This document shows positions 48,100 to 61,324 of a DNA stretch of 64,000 nucleotides, piece after piece. Position numbers and translations under genes: made by a program. The stretch's first letter is position 1. Every line of letters starts with the position of its first letter. Below the pieces are notes generated by a model. The model saw only the letters and a list, made by a program, of their open reading frames with translations, was not told the DNA's origin and ran no database searches. Source of the DNA: Apricaphanius iberus (Eukaryota; Chordata; Actinopteri; Cyprinodontiformes; Aphaniidae); assembly GCA_028564705.1 (NCBI GenBank), contig JAPXFQ010002153.1:1178001-1242000 (forward strand). Reading direction: 5' to 3'.

Positions 48100-49119
48100 A
48101 ATCTATCTCTATCTAGCTACTCTACCTCTAAATTTAAATATAAGAGAGTGACCTATGAAGGAATACAAGTTGATGTTATGAAAAAGAGCAGAAAAACAGC
48201 TCCACTGTGTGTGGACAGATGTAAAGCCTAAAGGTGAAATAGGCCACTACAACATTTTTAATAACTTTTCACAAAAGTTAAATATATAATATTTAATTGT
48301 GTCTAAGTGGCATAATGTAAAATCAATTTTTAAGTCTATATTTTCCAATAAAAAAAATATCAAATATGACAAGTTATCTGCATTATTTAGGACTGGTAAA
48401 ATGCTAAAATCAGGATGAATTTTTGTCAGATTTACAGCCTGAAACTAACTAAGGTGGGGTTTTGGTTGTCGACAAAAACAGTCACAGCTCATGCTCGGTT
48501 TCTTTTGTTTTTTATTGGTTAACGGCTGTTTGCAGTTAGCTATAGTATGCTGCTCATACTCGCCTTCTTCTGCTTTTATTGAAGATTATTCACTTGGGTT
48601 GTTTTACAATGGGGAGTACACTCCATTTTTGTATAGTTTAATGTTATGTTTAATTAGGTCTTATTTTGTTTTCGTTTTGTTTATTTGGTATTTTAAACAG
48701 CAAAGTCTTGTTAACTTAAGCAATGGAGCTAAGTTACTTCTATTATTTTCTTTTACCAATTAACATGTTTGTAATTCTTTATTTTCATAAAAAATCGCCA
48801 CGGAAAATAGTATATGGGGAGCTTAAGTCATGCGCCCTTATTTCCGGACCATGGGTCCTATGTTACCAAAAAAAATAAATAACAAATATTAGTGAGCGAT
48901 GAACATATGCTGTCCACAAATTTAAAAGACACATTTTGATGCAGAGAAAACACAGATGTTCAACTGGTGGCCAAAGTTACTTTAGGTTTTATGTGATAAC
49001 ACTTAGCAGACTACAGCTGAAGAAGGAGAAATTGAGGTACAACATATGTGTGATTCAGGACGTAACACAAAGCGGACCAGAAAAAACTTTCATTGCTCCA
49101 AATTCTACATTGTCCTACC
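48100..49119. other. 1 kb without recognisable gene
   Basis: The 90-residue open frame at 48491-48763 is hydrophobic (Phe/Leu-rich) but lacks a homologous motif I recognise and sits in AT-rich DNA, so I do not call it a gene. Confidence 0.4.
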
Positions 49120-49245
49120 GAGCCATGTTGAGTGTCGGTGTATGAATGCGAGTGTGAATGGGTGAATGTGGCTTCAATGTAAAGCTCTTGAGTGGTCAGT
49201 AAGACTAGAAAAGTGCTATATAAGTTTAGTCCATTTACCATTTAC
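49120..49245 (+). mobile_element. SINE 3' tail fragment
   Basis: 'gtgtgaatgggtgaatgtgg' through 'aaaagtgctatataagttta' and 'gtccatttaccatttacca' matches the tail of the SINE family at 5838-6030. The tRNA-like head is missing. Confidence 0.6.
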
Positions 49246-49249
49246 CATT

Positions 49250-49575
49250 GACTTTAAATTCATTATTTTTTTTGGCCATGGGACCCATGGGCTGACTGGA
49301 AGGGGAGGAGACTTCGGCTCCCCATCGGTGTGTGCACTGAAGTTGGTTTGAATGCTTTGATTTGACCCAATGTTTTTTCATTTGTTCAGTAGCCATTGGA
49401 CACCCAACCACACACATAACGTGCCCGGTGTGAATGAGGCGAGATTTTGGTGAAATTATTACAGCCTCGGAGCGGCCCAAAAATGTGCATCGGCCGAATG
49501 GGCATTGCCAGCTACGCCGGACGGCCAGTCCAGCCCTGGGCCCCATACAGCCTTGGGGCACCCCTGCAATGGTCA
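49250..49575. other. GC-richer segment, probably repeat-derived
   Basis: 'tgtgcatcggccgaatgggc' and 'ggacggccagtccagccctg' recall a dispersed fish repeat, but I cannot name it or find its ends. The antisense 113-residue frame (49576-49235) has no recognisable domain. Confidence 0.35.
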
Positions 49576-49579
49576 CAGA

Positions 49580-52336
49580 TGCTCTTTGTCATCTTAATAT
49601 ATGTTGCAAATAATAATTGAAAAACTTTTCAATCCTTAGATGTGCAATTTTTCATCATAAAACAGTCACATAAATTCCCAACAGAATTTTAATAAAACAA
49701 CAACAAAAGTGCTAAGAATAACTGTGGCATGTACTCTGAACAACAATGATTTGACATTAGTTTACCCAAATAATATGACATGCTGTTATGACTAGTATTT
49801 GTTTTTGGAAAAAAAAAAAAATTCTTCATGAAGACGTAGCTGCTATTTCTGTAAACTTGTAGATAAACACATTTTCTACCGCAGCAGTATTGCTTTTATT
49901 TCTGCATCCATATTGCTGAATTTAGAAGCACCAGAATCCACACTTGTACCACACACTCTTACACATACACACAAACTCTGGGCATAAAAAAAGGTGCGTA
50001 CCCAATTTGGCACTGCATCCTAAATGAATGTAAGCAAGCATCTGTATTTGACCAGCTCATTATGATGTGGTAATTGGCTAGGGACCATCAGACTGTGAGA
50101 TGGCAGGCTCCAACCTTGTTAATTCAAATGTCTTGCATGCTGCACCATTATGTTTGTTAGTTGGATACGGTGAGAGCCTTATAGTGTGTTCTCGTTAACA
50201 GTTTTCATATCCGTTCCAGTGAGTAAAACGAACTATCCCCCTAGAACATTACAATAATGATTTAGATCATTTCCTCAATGGAAATGATGGTAGTAATGTT
50301 TTCAATTATGCAATATAGGTTTGTGAAAGACTCCACACCATGTTTCTAAATTATGACCTGTCCACAAAAGTTTAGATGGCAAGTAATTACTGAGAAAAGT
50401 CTCAAAACATTTTTATGCCTTATTAGTTACTAATTATCTTTACTCTAATATTATACATAAATTGACATGTTTGCACAGCTGGTGAAACTTAGCAATCAAT
50501 TTCGATATTATGGTAATGCAAAAATATTGTGGATTCATACTTTCTTGGTAAAATATCAGCAACAAAAAACATACTAGCATGTGATTTCTGGGAAATGTTT
50601 CACACTATTGCAAAAAATTCAAAGTAAAAATTGTGAAGTCTAATTGTTATAAGAATTAATATTAATATGAATAATGAATGCATCTTTTATGTATGCTTTT
50701 CTATAAAACATCTGTCATATTAATCAATTCCCTCTGAGCAAACAAAAATAAAAGTTCTATTGTAATGCAAGAACAGCAGGCCTAGGCTTTAAAATATGAC
50801 TTCTAGGTGAAACAAGTAAATCTGGTTGTAATGTAGCAATCCCCAAAGAAGGAGAAAACGAGAAAGATGCTGCAGAAAACAAAGATGTTTGGGGGGGGGG
50901 GTTTATGAATCAGGGGTCTTGACTGTGACAGGGGCCCTAAGGCTGCATGACACCTGACATGTTTCATCTCCAGCCATGTCACGTTCCCCTGCCACAGTCC
51001 TCCAGCTAAGGATGCAGCTACACACAGAACAAAAATGACAACGTGGAACGAAGAAAAGGAATAATACAAAACCAGCGGCTTCGCCGTGGACTGCTTGGAC
51101 GAAGAAATGAGGAAGCAGACGTTTTGCCTTGGATCTATCCCTATCAGTGATGCAAAGACGACCCCAAATCCATTACAAGCCAATTATATGAGCTGGGCCA
51201 GGGCTGGGGCTGGGCACTCACTCGTGAACTGCAGTGCTTAATCCATAAAGAGGAACTAATAGGAAATTTGAAAATAGAATCCACACTTGAGTAACTTCGG
51301 AGGGATTTGGTTGGATTAATGAACTGTCAGGCTCACTGTCAACACGCTGGGGAGTGCAATCCTTTACTAGGCTACAATGTTCTCTTTCTAGTCTCAATCT
51401 TTCTAGTTTTTCTGTGCATCAGTCTTACGCGCACCACATGTTTTTAAACCGGTGTGGACGTCAGAAGAAGTGAAAATAGTTGTTGTGCCACCCGTGTTTG
51501 AATCTGTTTGCACTTATGTTTTGTTGCTTTCGCTTTTTGTACACCCCATTTATCACGTGTTGAGAAAAACACCTACATAGACACACACACACACGTAGAA
51601 CACTTCCAAGTTATATCAGGATTGAACTGCCTAAATGAGCTCCTCTACTCACAGGAAAGCAAGCATCTGTTTTTGTCCGAGGGGACGCACACTGCAATCA
51701 CAGGCCTTAGCAGTTAGAGCTTGAAGATGGTGAAAGAGAATTGACAAAGAGGTTCAAAAGCAAGAGGAAGAGAGACCAAAGCATTTGAGTGGATAACAAA
51801 AATGAGAAAAACACTTTGAGGAAAGATGTAAAGTAGAACCTGATAATTGAGCTACTATGAGATTCCAATAGGGATGCACAAAAAAAAAAATCAGAATTGA
51901 TAGAATGTATCTTATGTAATACATGTAGATTGGTGTGAAAATATGTCTGGTATTTAGTCGCTGATAAAACTGATGTCCATAAAATTAACTCTGACATCTT
52001 CTGACTATAAACTTTAAGATTAGAAGGAATTTTGGATTATTCATTGGTTTCTAACACTATCAGTAGTAAGGACAGAGCAAAGTAGGCATTGGTGCTAACC
52101 TGAACAAATGAATGTCTCTGTGTCTTGTAAATATATGTGTCTGTGTGGCAGGCTGGTGGGAATGATATTGTATTATTAAAAAGATACAGGAGCCTCAGCC
52201 TAAACAAGTACACCAATGGGTCCAGACATAAGAAAAGTCAGCTAGCAGGATAATATACAGGTGTTATAAAAATAAAATAAAAACCTAAAAAAATACGCTT
52301 TTTTAAACTGGATGTTTTACACACATAAAACAAGCC
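49580..52336. other. 2.8 kb without recognisable gene
   Basis: No supported coding sequence. G-run of ten at about 50891-50901. The 126-residue antisense frame at 50803-51183 lacks a domain. Confidence 0.4.
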
Positions 52337-52344
52337 ATATTGTT

Positions 52345-53429
52345 TAGGGGTGTGCAAAGTAGCCGGTACTTGTATATGTATTTGTTGACGGGGGGCCAAA
52401 ATTATTTGTATTTGAGAAAAATTCAAAATAGGTGTAAAAATCCAGTTATTTTTTTGTGTTACATGTCTAATTTACATTACAGTGCAAGTATTATTTAATT
52501 ATCAGTTAGAACTATTGAATATTGGTTGATGTTTTTTTTTTTTTTAAATCCAGCAATGAACATGCAACATGGACCGTCATTGAAAATAAAATAACATGAC
52601 AGCTATTACCTTTCCTGTTAAACCAAAAGGAGCAGAACATGGCTGTGATGATAAATTGGTGCTGTTGGGGGTATTGGTGCTACCAGACACTACCGGAAGA
52701 GGATGCTTTAGGTGCACGTCATTATGCGTAGCAGATGTTGCCACATGTTTGATATCTCTGCCTCTGCTGATTTCACTTTTGCACATATTACATATCACTT
52801 TGGTTTTATCTGCAGCACTGTTTGTAAAATGTTTCCACACAGAACTTGAGCAAGTATTTTTGGCAGCTGGAAGAAGAAGAGATGGCTCAGAACAAGGCAC
52901 AGTCTTTTCTATTTGGCCATTTAGGGAGTTTCAGCTAAGTTAATGAGTGACAGGAAGCTATTCTAAGGTTAATTAGCCCATAGTCTACATCTTGCTGTCT
53001 GCAATAGACAGAGTGACTTAAACATACAGAATAATGTCCACAAGTGAGTTCAAAAAAATGCACAAGCCTTGTTTTACCTTTTTAAACTGGACGTTAACAC
53101 TACTCTATCAACAGCCTATTGTCTAAATAACCAAGCTAACAGAGCTACGGAAACAGAGCGAACATGAGACCACCCGACTGCAGACCTCAATACTAATTCA
53201 ACATTATGGAATTATTTCCTGATCAAACTCTACTTCCCGAAAGTTACGAACTGCCCCCCCCCACCCCCACCAACTCCTGAACGTCAATCACCCACTCCTC
53301 CGGACATGCAGTCTCATGAGGAAACTCATCTTTTTTCTTTTTTTGAGTATTTGTTCGAAATAAGTATTTGTAAAAAAGACGCTGTTTGTGCCTTTCTGAA
53401 TACTGTATTTGTGTTCAGCTCCACCCCTA
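52345..53429 (-). mobile_element. hAT element with BED zinc-finger exon
   Basis: Left end TAGGGGTGTGCAAAG and right end (complement) TAGGGGTGGAGCTGAAC share the first eight bases as an inverted repeat. Flanking 8-mers agree poorly (four of eight), so the target duplication is decayed or the ends slightly misplaced. The element encodes a BED finger on its reverse strand and nothing of the transposase catalytic core. Confidence 0.6.
52577..52900 (-). pseudogene. BED-type zinc-finger fragment of hAT transposase
   Basis: The 107-residue reverse frame has SSVWKHFTNSAADKTKVICN, then CNMCKSEISRGRDIKHV, and THNDVHLKHP. This is the BED finger (aromatic WxxF entry, CxxC pair, HxxxxH region) found at the N-terminus of hAT transposases and of domesticated ZBED genes, where it binds DNA. 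Nothing of the RNase-H-like catalytic domain follows; the frame ends in low-similarity sequence. It sits inside an element with hAT-like ends, so a transposon remnant is more likely than a host ZBED gene. Confidence 0.75.
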
Positions 53430-53925
53430 GTATGATCATTTTTGCCATGATAATTACAATGGACATACATTTAGCAAAAGATGGATACAGTTGGGGCTCA
53501 CTGGTCTTCAGACTTAGAAATCCAGAGCGTAAAACAAAGTATGTGTATGCGTCGTTTCATTTATCTCTTTTCAGATTCATTTTGTGGTAATAGTGTATTT
53601 GTAAGGAAGAAAAGAATGTTTCAGAAACCCAAGTCACATTTCAACAGATGATGGAAAATAATGCAGCTCAGGTGCCTGGCAGTTTGTATTGCTTTCAAAT
53701 ATTTATTTTCCTTTAGATCAGCTGCTTCCTTTTCACACTACCCCTGCTGAGTCAACACACATATAGGTATCATTTATTCTCCCGTCCTTTTTTGTGGAAG
53801 TTATGCTTTCTATAACTTCTTAAAGTATGCATGTAGCGTATAAGTCACCTTTTTTCTAGCTCATACATTTTGGTCCTACTAAAAAAAAAAAACACAACCT
53901 TTTTTGTAGTTTAAAATATATAATT

Positions 53926-53945
53926 TTATATATATATATATATAT
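53926..53945. repeat. (TA)n microsatellite
   Basis: About 20 bp TA tract just before a Tc1 relic. Confidence 0.8.
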
Positions 53946-53949
53946 GTTG

Positions 53950-54640
53950 CTCAACAATTCCAGTCCTTTGAACATTTGCTAATTTTGTCACATTAAACCC
54001 ATTGACTGCAGTGTATCATATTGGAAATGATTTAAATTGAACAACCCAAAGTTGTGTGTGATTGGAAAAAAAAGAAATAATTTGATTTTCAATTTTTTTT
54101 CACAACTGGAATGTTAGCAAGTGTAGTTTGTATTTGTATTCTGTATAATTTATTCAGTCTCCTAGTTAGTAATTTGACCTTACTATCAGCACAGGTGGTT
54201 TGTGAAGGCTTTTAATTGTGCAAACGTTATATGAAACAAAAGAAAGATTTGCAGAAATATGAGTCAGGGTTAGGTCATAAAACAATACCCATAGCTTTAA
54301 AAATCTCAACAATCACGGTTGAATCCACCCTCCAAAATTTGAGAGCCTATTGTACAGCTGCAATCTTACCAAGATGTGGACATTTACCAAAACTGACAGG
54401 CACAGAGGTCATTTATCAGTGAAGCAGCCTGGAGACCTATGGTTTGTTGATGAGCAGCAGAGATCCACAGCTATTATTATGTGCCGATTCTTTAAAATAT
54501 AATTTTCCCAGATACTCTCCATTCAGTCTGATGGAACTTGAGCTACTGTCCAAAGAAGACTAAATATACCTTTCAGTCTCTAGATGTGGTGGCCCATACA
54601 GCAAGAGCAAGAGTAGCAAAATGTGGCCTGCAATGTGTCG
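53950..54640 (+). pseudogene. Tc1-like transposon relic with partial transposase
   Basis: Leader text ('tttgtcacattaaacccattgactgcagtgtat', 'ttattcagtctcctagttag') is followed by the start of a degraded transposase: 'agtcagggttaggtcataaaac' (helix-turn-helix linker), 'ctgcaatcttaccaagatgtgg', 'ccaaaactgacaggc', 'gagcagcagagatccacagc'. It then skips most of the catalytic domain and resumes near the C-terminus ('cttgagctactgtccaaagaagac', 'cagtctctagatgtgg'). The motif order is that of a well-known fish Tc1 family, but stops and the large internal deletion make it dead. Confidence 0.75.
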
Positions 54641-57600
54641 ACTTAGGCTAGCTGAATTCTAACGCATGCCACAATTTTCAGATATATATTTATTAGTTAT
54701 TTGCAAACCCTCTATTTCCTTTCTGTGTACAGTCATGCACCACTTTAATGTGTTAGTTTACCTTAAACCTTTCCTAAAAATAACCCACCAGACTTTAAGG
54801 TTGTAATTTGACGAAATGTGGACATCTTCAAGGGTTCTAGCTACTCACAATGTGTAGCCTAGTAGGAATTATTTTTTTCTTACACAATGTTTCAGTTTAG
54901 CTTCAGTAAGTAATTGGTTCATCCTTTCTACAGCTGATTAAAGCATTAATCCTAAACACCAGTTTCTATATTTAATACTGTCAAATAATAATTGGTGCAG
55001 CAAAATGTAACTTAAAATATAACCAAGTTTCTAATGACTTATTCAGTCTTGAGACATTTTCTTTTTCTTTTTCTTCTGGCTTCAGAGAGCTAGACATTAA
55101 AACAAGAGGAAGTGATAGAGCTCACTGAGATCATGATACTGTGTGTGTGTCGAAGATAATTAACTGTGCCCTAAAAGACTTAGTGCTTATTTGAGGCTTT
55201 GTTGGGGGCGTTCTTGCATTTCTGAGTAAATTAGCTTTTTCAAAATAAAAGCCCAAAGCTTCTTTAATGTTTCTACTGCAGGGGGACTGGCTCTTGAAAC
55301 CAATTTATGTGTTCGAAGTATATCAGTAATTATATCCCCACACATAGGAGCAGCAACACTGATTCTTACACTGAATATTTCATTGTGGTTGAAAGTAATC
55401 TCAGTTAGACGTCTGTGACTGATACATGATGGTTTTTCCCCATAGACACGATATTTTGGCAGAGGAAGTTTCGAGCAGCTGAAACAAAAGAACAGCACTG
55501 CTTAGTTGACATAGCAAAAGTTGCTTTACAAACTCAAAATAAAAGTACGAGGAGAAATTAGTGTGAACAAAAATGTAATATATACTGTATGTTTGTTTTC
55601 CGATCTGGGTTATGCTATATATTGTATTCTACTCCAAGAATCCAGAGTAAGACGTCTGTCCGAGAGAATGTAGCATAATAATGCAGACGCAGCACATATG
55701 ATGCAGCCGTATCCATTAGGTAGTGTTGCGCATGAACGCGTCTATGAGAGGAGCACATTGTTTTGAGAACTATTTACCGAACAAGACTGAGATTTTCTTT
55801 TTTTCACTGTAAACTTGAAGCGAGCACCGCGGCATCTTTTAAAGTTGCTCTATTTGGGGTGCTTTTTAAAGGGGAAACTTTGAATATTTAATACAGAAAA
55901 GAGCAGGAACAAAATTTTGCCTTAAGGCCATCCTTGTGTCTGGTCTGTGTGTCCCTGTAAATGTGTACACAGCAGCTAAGAAGCAGTTTGACTGTTACAC
56001 TCACAAAGGCTGATTTTGCTATTTTTTTATGGAGCTGGTATTGATAATGTAATGTTTGGCTCTCGGTTGACTTCAAACCATGACTGTAATGTCTTCGATT
56101 TCACTTTAAAGGATTTAAACTGAAGGCTCATACCCTTACCATCCGAAACTAATAGATTAAGGTTCTGCACTCCAGTTTTATTATTTATGGGTTAGAGATA
56201 TAGCAGAGACAAGCTCATAAAGATGCAGCTTTTTCTGTTACACTTCGCAGACCATCATACAAGTATAGAAACAACACAGATGCATTGAATTTACATGACT
56301 GGAGATTTTGCCAGCTAATGTGGTGGTTAAACAGCTTTAAAGAGGAACATTGTGTTATATTTTAAGCCTCTGTGTAAATTGACCTTTTTACAAGTAAATT
56401 TCCAGTTATTTGTTGTGATGATTAAAGCATGAAAATATGTGAATAACAGCAGCTGTTTTGAAAATTCAGCTATTAGAAGAGCTGGTTGTTTGAGAAAACA
56501 AAAAAAATTACAGTAAACCACATCTAATAGTAATAACAGTCTGCTAATTGATAAATGACATTCTGACCTACATATATATTTTCTAAACTTCATTTCAGAT
56601 AAAATGTGATAAATGAAGGCAACATTTTTTATGTCTGAGTAGTGAACTTTATTCAGGATGCTGCTGTGGGGAACTATAAGCATGAATTGATTGATTTTAA
56701 CCTGTTGAAATTAATTTAGAACTAGGTTTTGCTAAGAAGAAACTGGCACAAGACACATTCAGGTTACCGTCCTTCTCAGTCAGTTTTCTTTTTTGGCCAT
56801 AATATATGTTTTCATGGCAGCAACAATTGAATTAGATTATTTGCTAACTTCTTTTTTTGCCTTAAAAAAATAATTTGTTTACCAACATCAGTTTTTATTG
56901 GCATAAACAAGTTATTTTTGCCATAATTATTAAACCAAGTATTATTATTGTTATTATTATGACATTATTACATATGAGTTATATTTGGATTACATAGAAA
57001 ACTCTAAATAGACTTGGATCAAGACATATTACAAACTGACTTTATAACTATATTTTCTCAAGGATTTGCATTGATGTATTGCAAGTCTACAATGACATGA
57101 TAACTTGTAATGACTTCTAAGGATAATAATGACATTTCCTTAGTATGAATGTTAATAATAGGATAGGATAATAATAGGATTTCCCTAGTAATGAAGAGCC
57201 CAGCTCAGTAAATTTATCCAAATAGAACCTTTACAAGATGACTTCTGCAAATTTTTTGGAGGGGTGCATAACAATTTTTAAAGGCAATACTAATCAGTTG
57301 TAGTGTTAATTTAATTCCTTCTCACAATTAAAACATTTGTCTAATTTTCTTCTCGATCCTCTTTTGAATCTAATTGCACAAATTTCATTTGCAAAACTAA
57401 TTCTATTTCATTTTCTCCACAGCTGTTTTTTGTGTCATAACTATTCTTCTTCTTTACAGTTTCTCTTTTTTCTGACCTTCATACTTCACCTCAAACACCA
57501 TAATCACCTTTCCGTCCCACTCTTTTTCATCCTCCTCCACTTGTCTTTCTCTTAAGGCTAGTTCAGTCTGTGAGTGGGTGTAGAGATAGTGCTGTGCTCT

Positions 57601-59390
57601 CCACTCGGTTTTACTTGATTGCCTTGCATATAGAGCACATCTGCCTGTACCATAGGGAGTACAGTGTCTCTTGTGTCCAATCAAACTGTCAATCCATCTG
57701 TACGGGTCTAACTAGATAGAAGGGCTGGAGCAGAAGGAACACGCTTTAGGGTGTATCTGTATGAGTGAAGAAAGAATGAACAAGGTGAATTGCTGTTTCA
57801 CCTGGAATCATGACTCTATTAAAGCAGTGTGATATGTTTGCTAATCTGTCTGAAGAGATGAGGCACAAAGCCCTGTGCACACACCCAAAACTGTCCGCTT
57901 GTCTTTATTGTCGATTTATTTCTTTTTTTTCTTTCTGGATCTGATCCATGGGTTTCCATTTACTTGTCAGATTTTATGTCCTCAAACACAATACTGATCT
58001 AATAAAACACAGTTGCAGATCCATTCTTGGTGCGCCCCACCAGCTAACACAAACGTATTGGCCCATTTGCTTCGGAACTACGGAACAGCACGGTGGAATA
58101 AAGCACAGCAGCCCCCGGCATTTTGTTTGTGCTTTTGTGCGGCACAAGAGAGCGAGGCGATGCGGCATTTGAGGTGATTTGTGTGTTTTGTGTGGATGAG
58201 AGCGGGTGGCTGCACCGAATGACTCCTTCTTCAACCGTTAACAAAGATGAGCTGCTAAAGTTTTTGCAAGCAAACAAAGTTAAATGTGAAAGTGCACCTC
58301 CTCTCTTGATTCCAGCCGTGACGGAAAAAAAAAAGTTAAACGGAAAATTGAAACTGCACTTAAGTCAATAAGACGGCTGTTATAAGCCTGCCTAGAGCCC
58401 CAGGGGAGCGCCACTGTGTCCTGACACGTCCAGCATGAATGTATGTACTCTGCCAGGGTTATATGGGGAGTGGATGAGGCTAATATTTGCAATGGGTTGA
58501 CAGAGGAAAAACAAACAAGTCAATTTATCTGGGTATTAGTCCAGTGCGAGGTAAAGCCTGATTGATGCAGCCATTACTGTTCCTGTGATGGAAGCAGCAT
58601 GCTTTAAACCTGTTTAATCTTGATTAAATACAATGTTGGGGAAAATGAAAGAGGGATTAGAAAAGGATATAATGGCCTTCATGGTGAATTGTTTCTATAT
58701 CAGAAATTATTTGTAACTCGATTTTCCTTTCATACACAAATTTAACCGCTAATAAAATCAAGACAAAAAAATGAATTTTTTCTGTGTGGTCAGTCCAATT
58801 ATCCACCTCCTTTCTTCGTTTGTATTCAAGGGGCAGTGAGATGTCCTGCTCAGGCTGAAGTTTCCTGACATTACTCCAAAAGGAGATAAATATGAAATAT
58901 GAGAGCTTTCAGTACTGCTTAGGCCTGCAAAATAAGTCAATTAGTCACGGCAGACGGCAGTCAAATGGAGATTCTGCGTGATGGTCTTAACGAGGGCCGT
59001 ATAGGACAAGCGTCCGACAGCTCGTTAAATTAATCCTTTGGGTCTGCTGCGAGTGGAATGAGGCATGTGTCTGTGTGACCTGCTTATGTCCTCCACATAA
59101 CTGTACGGAGAAAAAATGCGCACACATTAATACACCAGACCCTGAGCTGTAAATGGACTGGAGAAAATATTTCCTATCAAAGTTTCTTTTGGTCCTATGG
59201 TCGCTCAGATTACATGAAAGACCCTGCCAGCAGGAGACTTGGGAGTCTCTCTCTCTCTTTCTATTACTCCCTGTCCCTTCCTTTAGTTTCATTTTTTTAT
59301 TGTCTGTGTTTTCCCACATGTCCGACTCATTGAATCGTACAAACATATCTCCCGGCAAATATGGTTTGTATCTCTACATGAGATTTAATG
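54641..59390. other. 4.7 kb without recognisable gene
   Basis: No coding frame with a domain. GC-richer, low-repeat islands occur at about 58000-58640 and 58960-59150; the 82-residue frame at 58123-58371 has no recognised domain. The rest is AT-rich. Confidence 0.4.
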
Positions 59391-59394
59391 ATTA

Positions 59395-59985
59395 CAGTGG
59401 GGCAAAGAAATATGAGATGAGAGAAGCCTGCGATATTCATCATAGGTATACCTTAGCTATGAGAGAATAAATTAAAAACAAATTCAAGAAAACCGCAGGG
59501 TCTAATTTCTTAAGAGAATTTATTTCCGATTTATTATGGTCGAAAATAAGTATTTGGTCAGCTACAAAATAGCTAGATTTGTGGCTCTCACAGACCTTTA
59601 ACTTCTGTAAGAGGCTCCTCTGTCCTCACCGTTACCCGTTTTAATGGTACCTGTTTGAACTCGTTATTGATATAAAAGACACCTATGCACACTTTCAAAA
59701 AATCAGACTCCAACCTCCACTATCACCAAGACCAGAGAGCTGTCCAAAAACACCAGGGACAAGAATGTATACCTGCACAAGACGGAGATGAGCCAATCTA
59801 CAACAGGGAAGCAGCTTGGTGAGAAGACATGAACTGTTGGACCTGTTAATAGAAAATGGATCATTAACAATCTCCCTTGACTATGGGCATCGTGCAAAAT
59901 CTCACCTCGTGGGGTACACATATAAGGGTTATTTGAACCAAGAACGCCGGTGACATGTTCCCAGCATTTTTTATGGTCCACGGGT
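59395..59985 (+). pseudogene. Tc1-like element, 5' half
   Basis: Begins with the terminus 'agtggggcaaagaaatatgag' and keeps the family leader ('aaaataagtatttggtcagc', 'ataaaagacacctatgcac'). The transposase start is degraded (the ATG is ACC-like; 'accaagaccagagagctgtcc' encodes TKTRELS) and the N-terminal helix-turn-helix is readable in pieces to 'ccttgactatgggcatcg' and 'tctcacctcgtggggtacac'. Coding similarity fades near 59975. It overlaps by about 45 bp of family sequence with the 3' half beginning near 61325. Confidence 0.75.
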
Positions 59986-60004
59986 TTGTCCCCACCAAAC
60001 CTGA

Positions 60005-60418
60005 AGCCTGGTTCACACCAGACGTAGAGTGGCGTGAAGCGATTGTTTCACCGTCCGGTCTATTTTTTGTGCTAGCTGCAAGCAGTCCTTGTCAATTGTG
60101 AAAATAAAAGCCGTTTTTCTAAATAAAGTTTTGAGGATGACAAATGCAATCATATTTGTGGATCTAAAAAGACTACAGAGATGATATAGAGAGCTCTTCT
60201 CTTGTCTAATTACACTGGGGAAAAGGAAGAGAAAATAGATTTATTAAATGTGAAGAGCAGATGAACAAATGTGTTTTCAACAAGATATTATCCTTAGACA
60301 CTACTACACACTCTCTCTCTGGCCGTGTGTATGTCTCGGCAATGGCTAAAATAAAAAAGTGTACACACCTTCTGGCTTAACGACTGCCGAGGAGAAATAC
60401 ACATCTGGTGTGAACAGG
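60005..60418. mobile_element. Miniature inverted-repeat element
   Basis: AGCCTGGTTCACACCAGACG at the left and ATCTGGTGTGAACAGG at the right are inverted repeats, with TGA on both outer sides (60002-60004, 60419-60421). No coding sequence. A 3-bp duplication would fit a Harbinger-type element, though TGA is not the classic TWA, so the class is uncertain. Confidence 0.55.
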
Positions 60419-60429
60419 TGAAGCAGTGG

Positions 60430-61320
60430 CTATAGCATGATTTTCCTGAGGGCGGCCAGTGTGAACTGGGTAGAAATTCTTTACTAGAACCGATCTAACA
60501 GCCACTTGTGCTCCCAACACAATTTCTACATTGCCTATGTAAGCAGACTATTGTTTAAATCCCTCCAATCAACTTCCTTTTGCAATCATGTTTTATTTGT
60601 ACGCAGATGCTGCTGACAAAAAAGCCTCCTAGTCATTCCCAGTACGTTCACCACAGAGTCCTACAATGTTGAAGGTACCATTTTTTTTTAGATGGAAAAA
60701 ATTAATAATCCAAATGTCATGAGTCTGGTGGAAGTTTATTTACTGCGGATGGCCGAAAAAATATTCATGTGACACGTATGGTTGTTAAAGACTCCCAAAG
60801 AGAAGCTCTCCATTGAGAGAGCATGCCAGAAAATCCCCCCCAACTTTGCACTGAGTGCAGAATATTCTTGCTATGTCAGCATCCAGCACTCCAAGAAAGA
60901 TATTTGACAGTCCACCTAAAACAGCCGATTAGTTGCAGTTACCCATTCTGTTGAAGGATTCTGAAGTGTAAGTTAAAGTAGAAGTTTCTTCCCACAGAAT
61001 GGACAACAACAGCAAAAGTTGAAAGGAGAACACGTTTATTTTTGCCCACTGTCTTCCGGGGATTATACCCATTTGCCACCATTGTTCTATATGTGAATTT
61101 TAATGCCTGCCATTTGAAAAACGAAAAAAATCTTCTGGCTTTCACTGTTATTAATTGAATAAACACCTGTTTATACACTCAAGCTCTTATTGTAATGAAA
61201 CGTGAAACAGAGTAATACTAAGCTTTGAATAGTTAATAATATTTGTCCCTAGTAATCTTCGAATCACAGTCAAGTTTATGGTTATTGTCCCCAGCACTTT
61301 TAAAAACAAACTGACGCTCT
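60430..61320. other. Unannotated stretch between Tc1 halves
   Basis: No gene or named repeat seen. Confidence 0.4.
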
Positions 61321-61324
61321 TGGG

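Noticed and set aside
48491..48763. Hydrophobic 90-residue frame resembling a membrane protein
   Set aside because: The apparent hydrophobicity follows from T-rich DNA, and there is no homologous motif or gene structure.
51865..51890. TAGGGATGCACA-like sequence as a hAT end
   Set aside because: Too short, followed by an A tract, with no partner end or target duplication found.
58123..58371. 82-residue frame in a GC-richer island
   Set aside because: No domain, no splice signals I can tie together, and overlapping open frames on the other strand.
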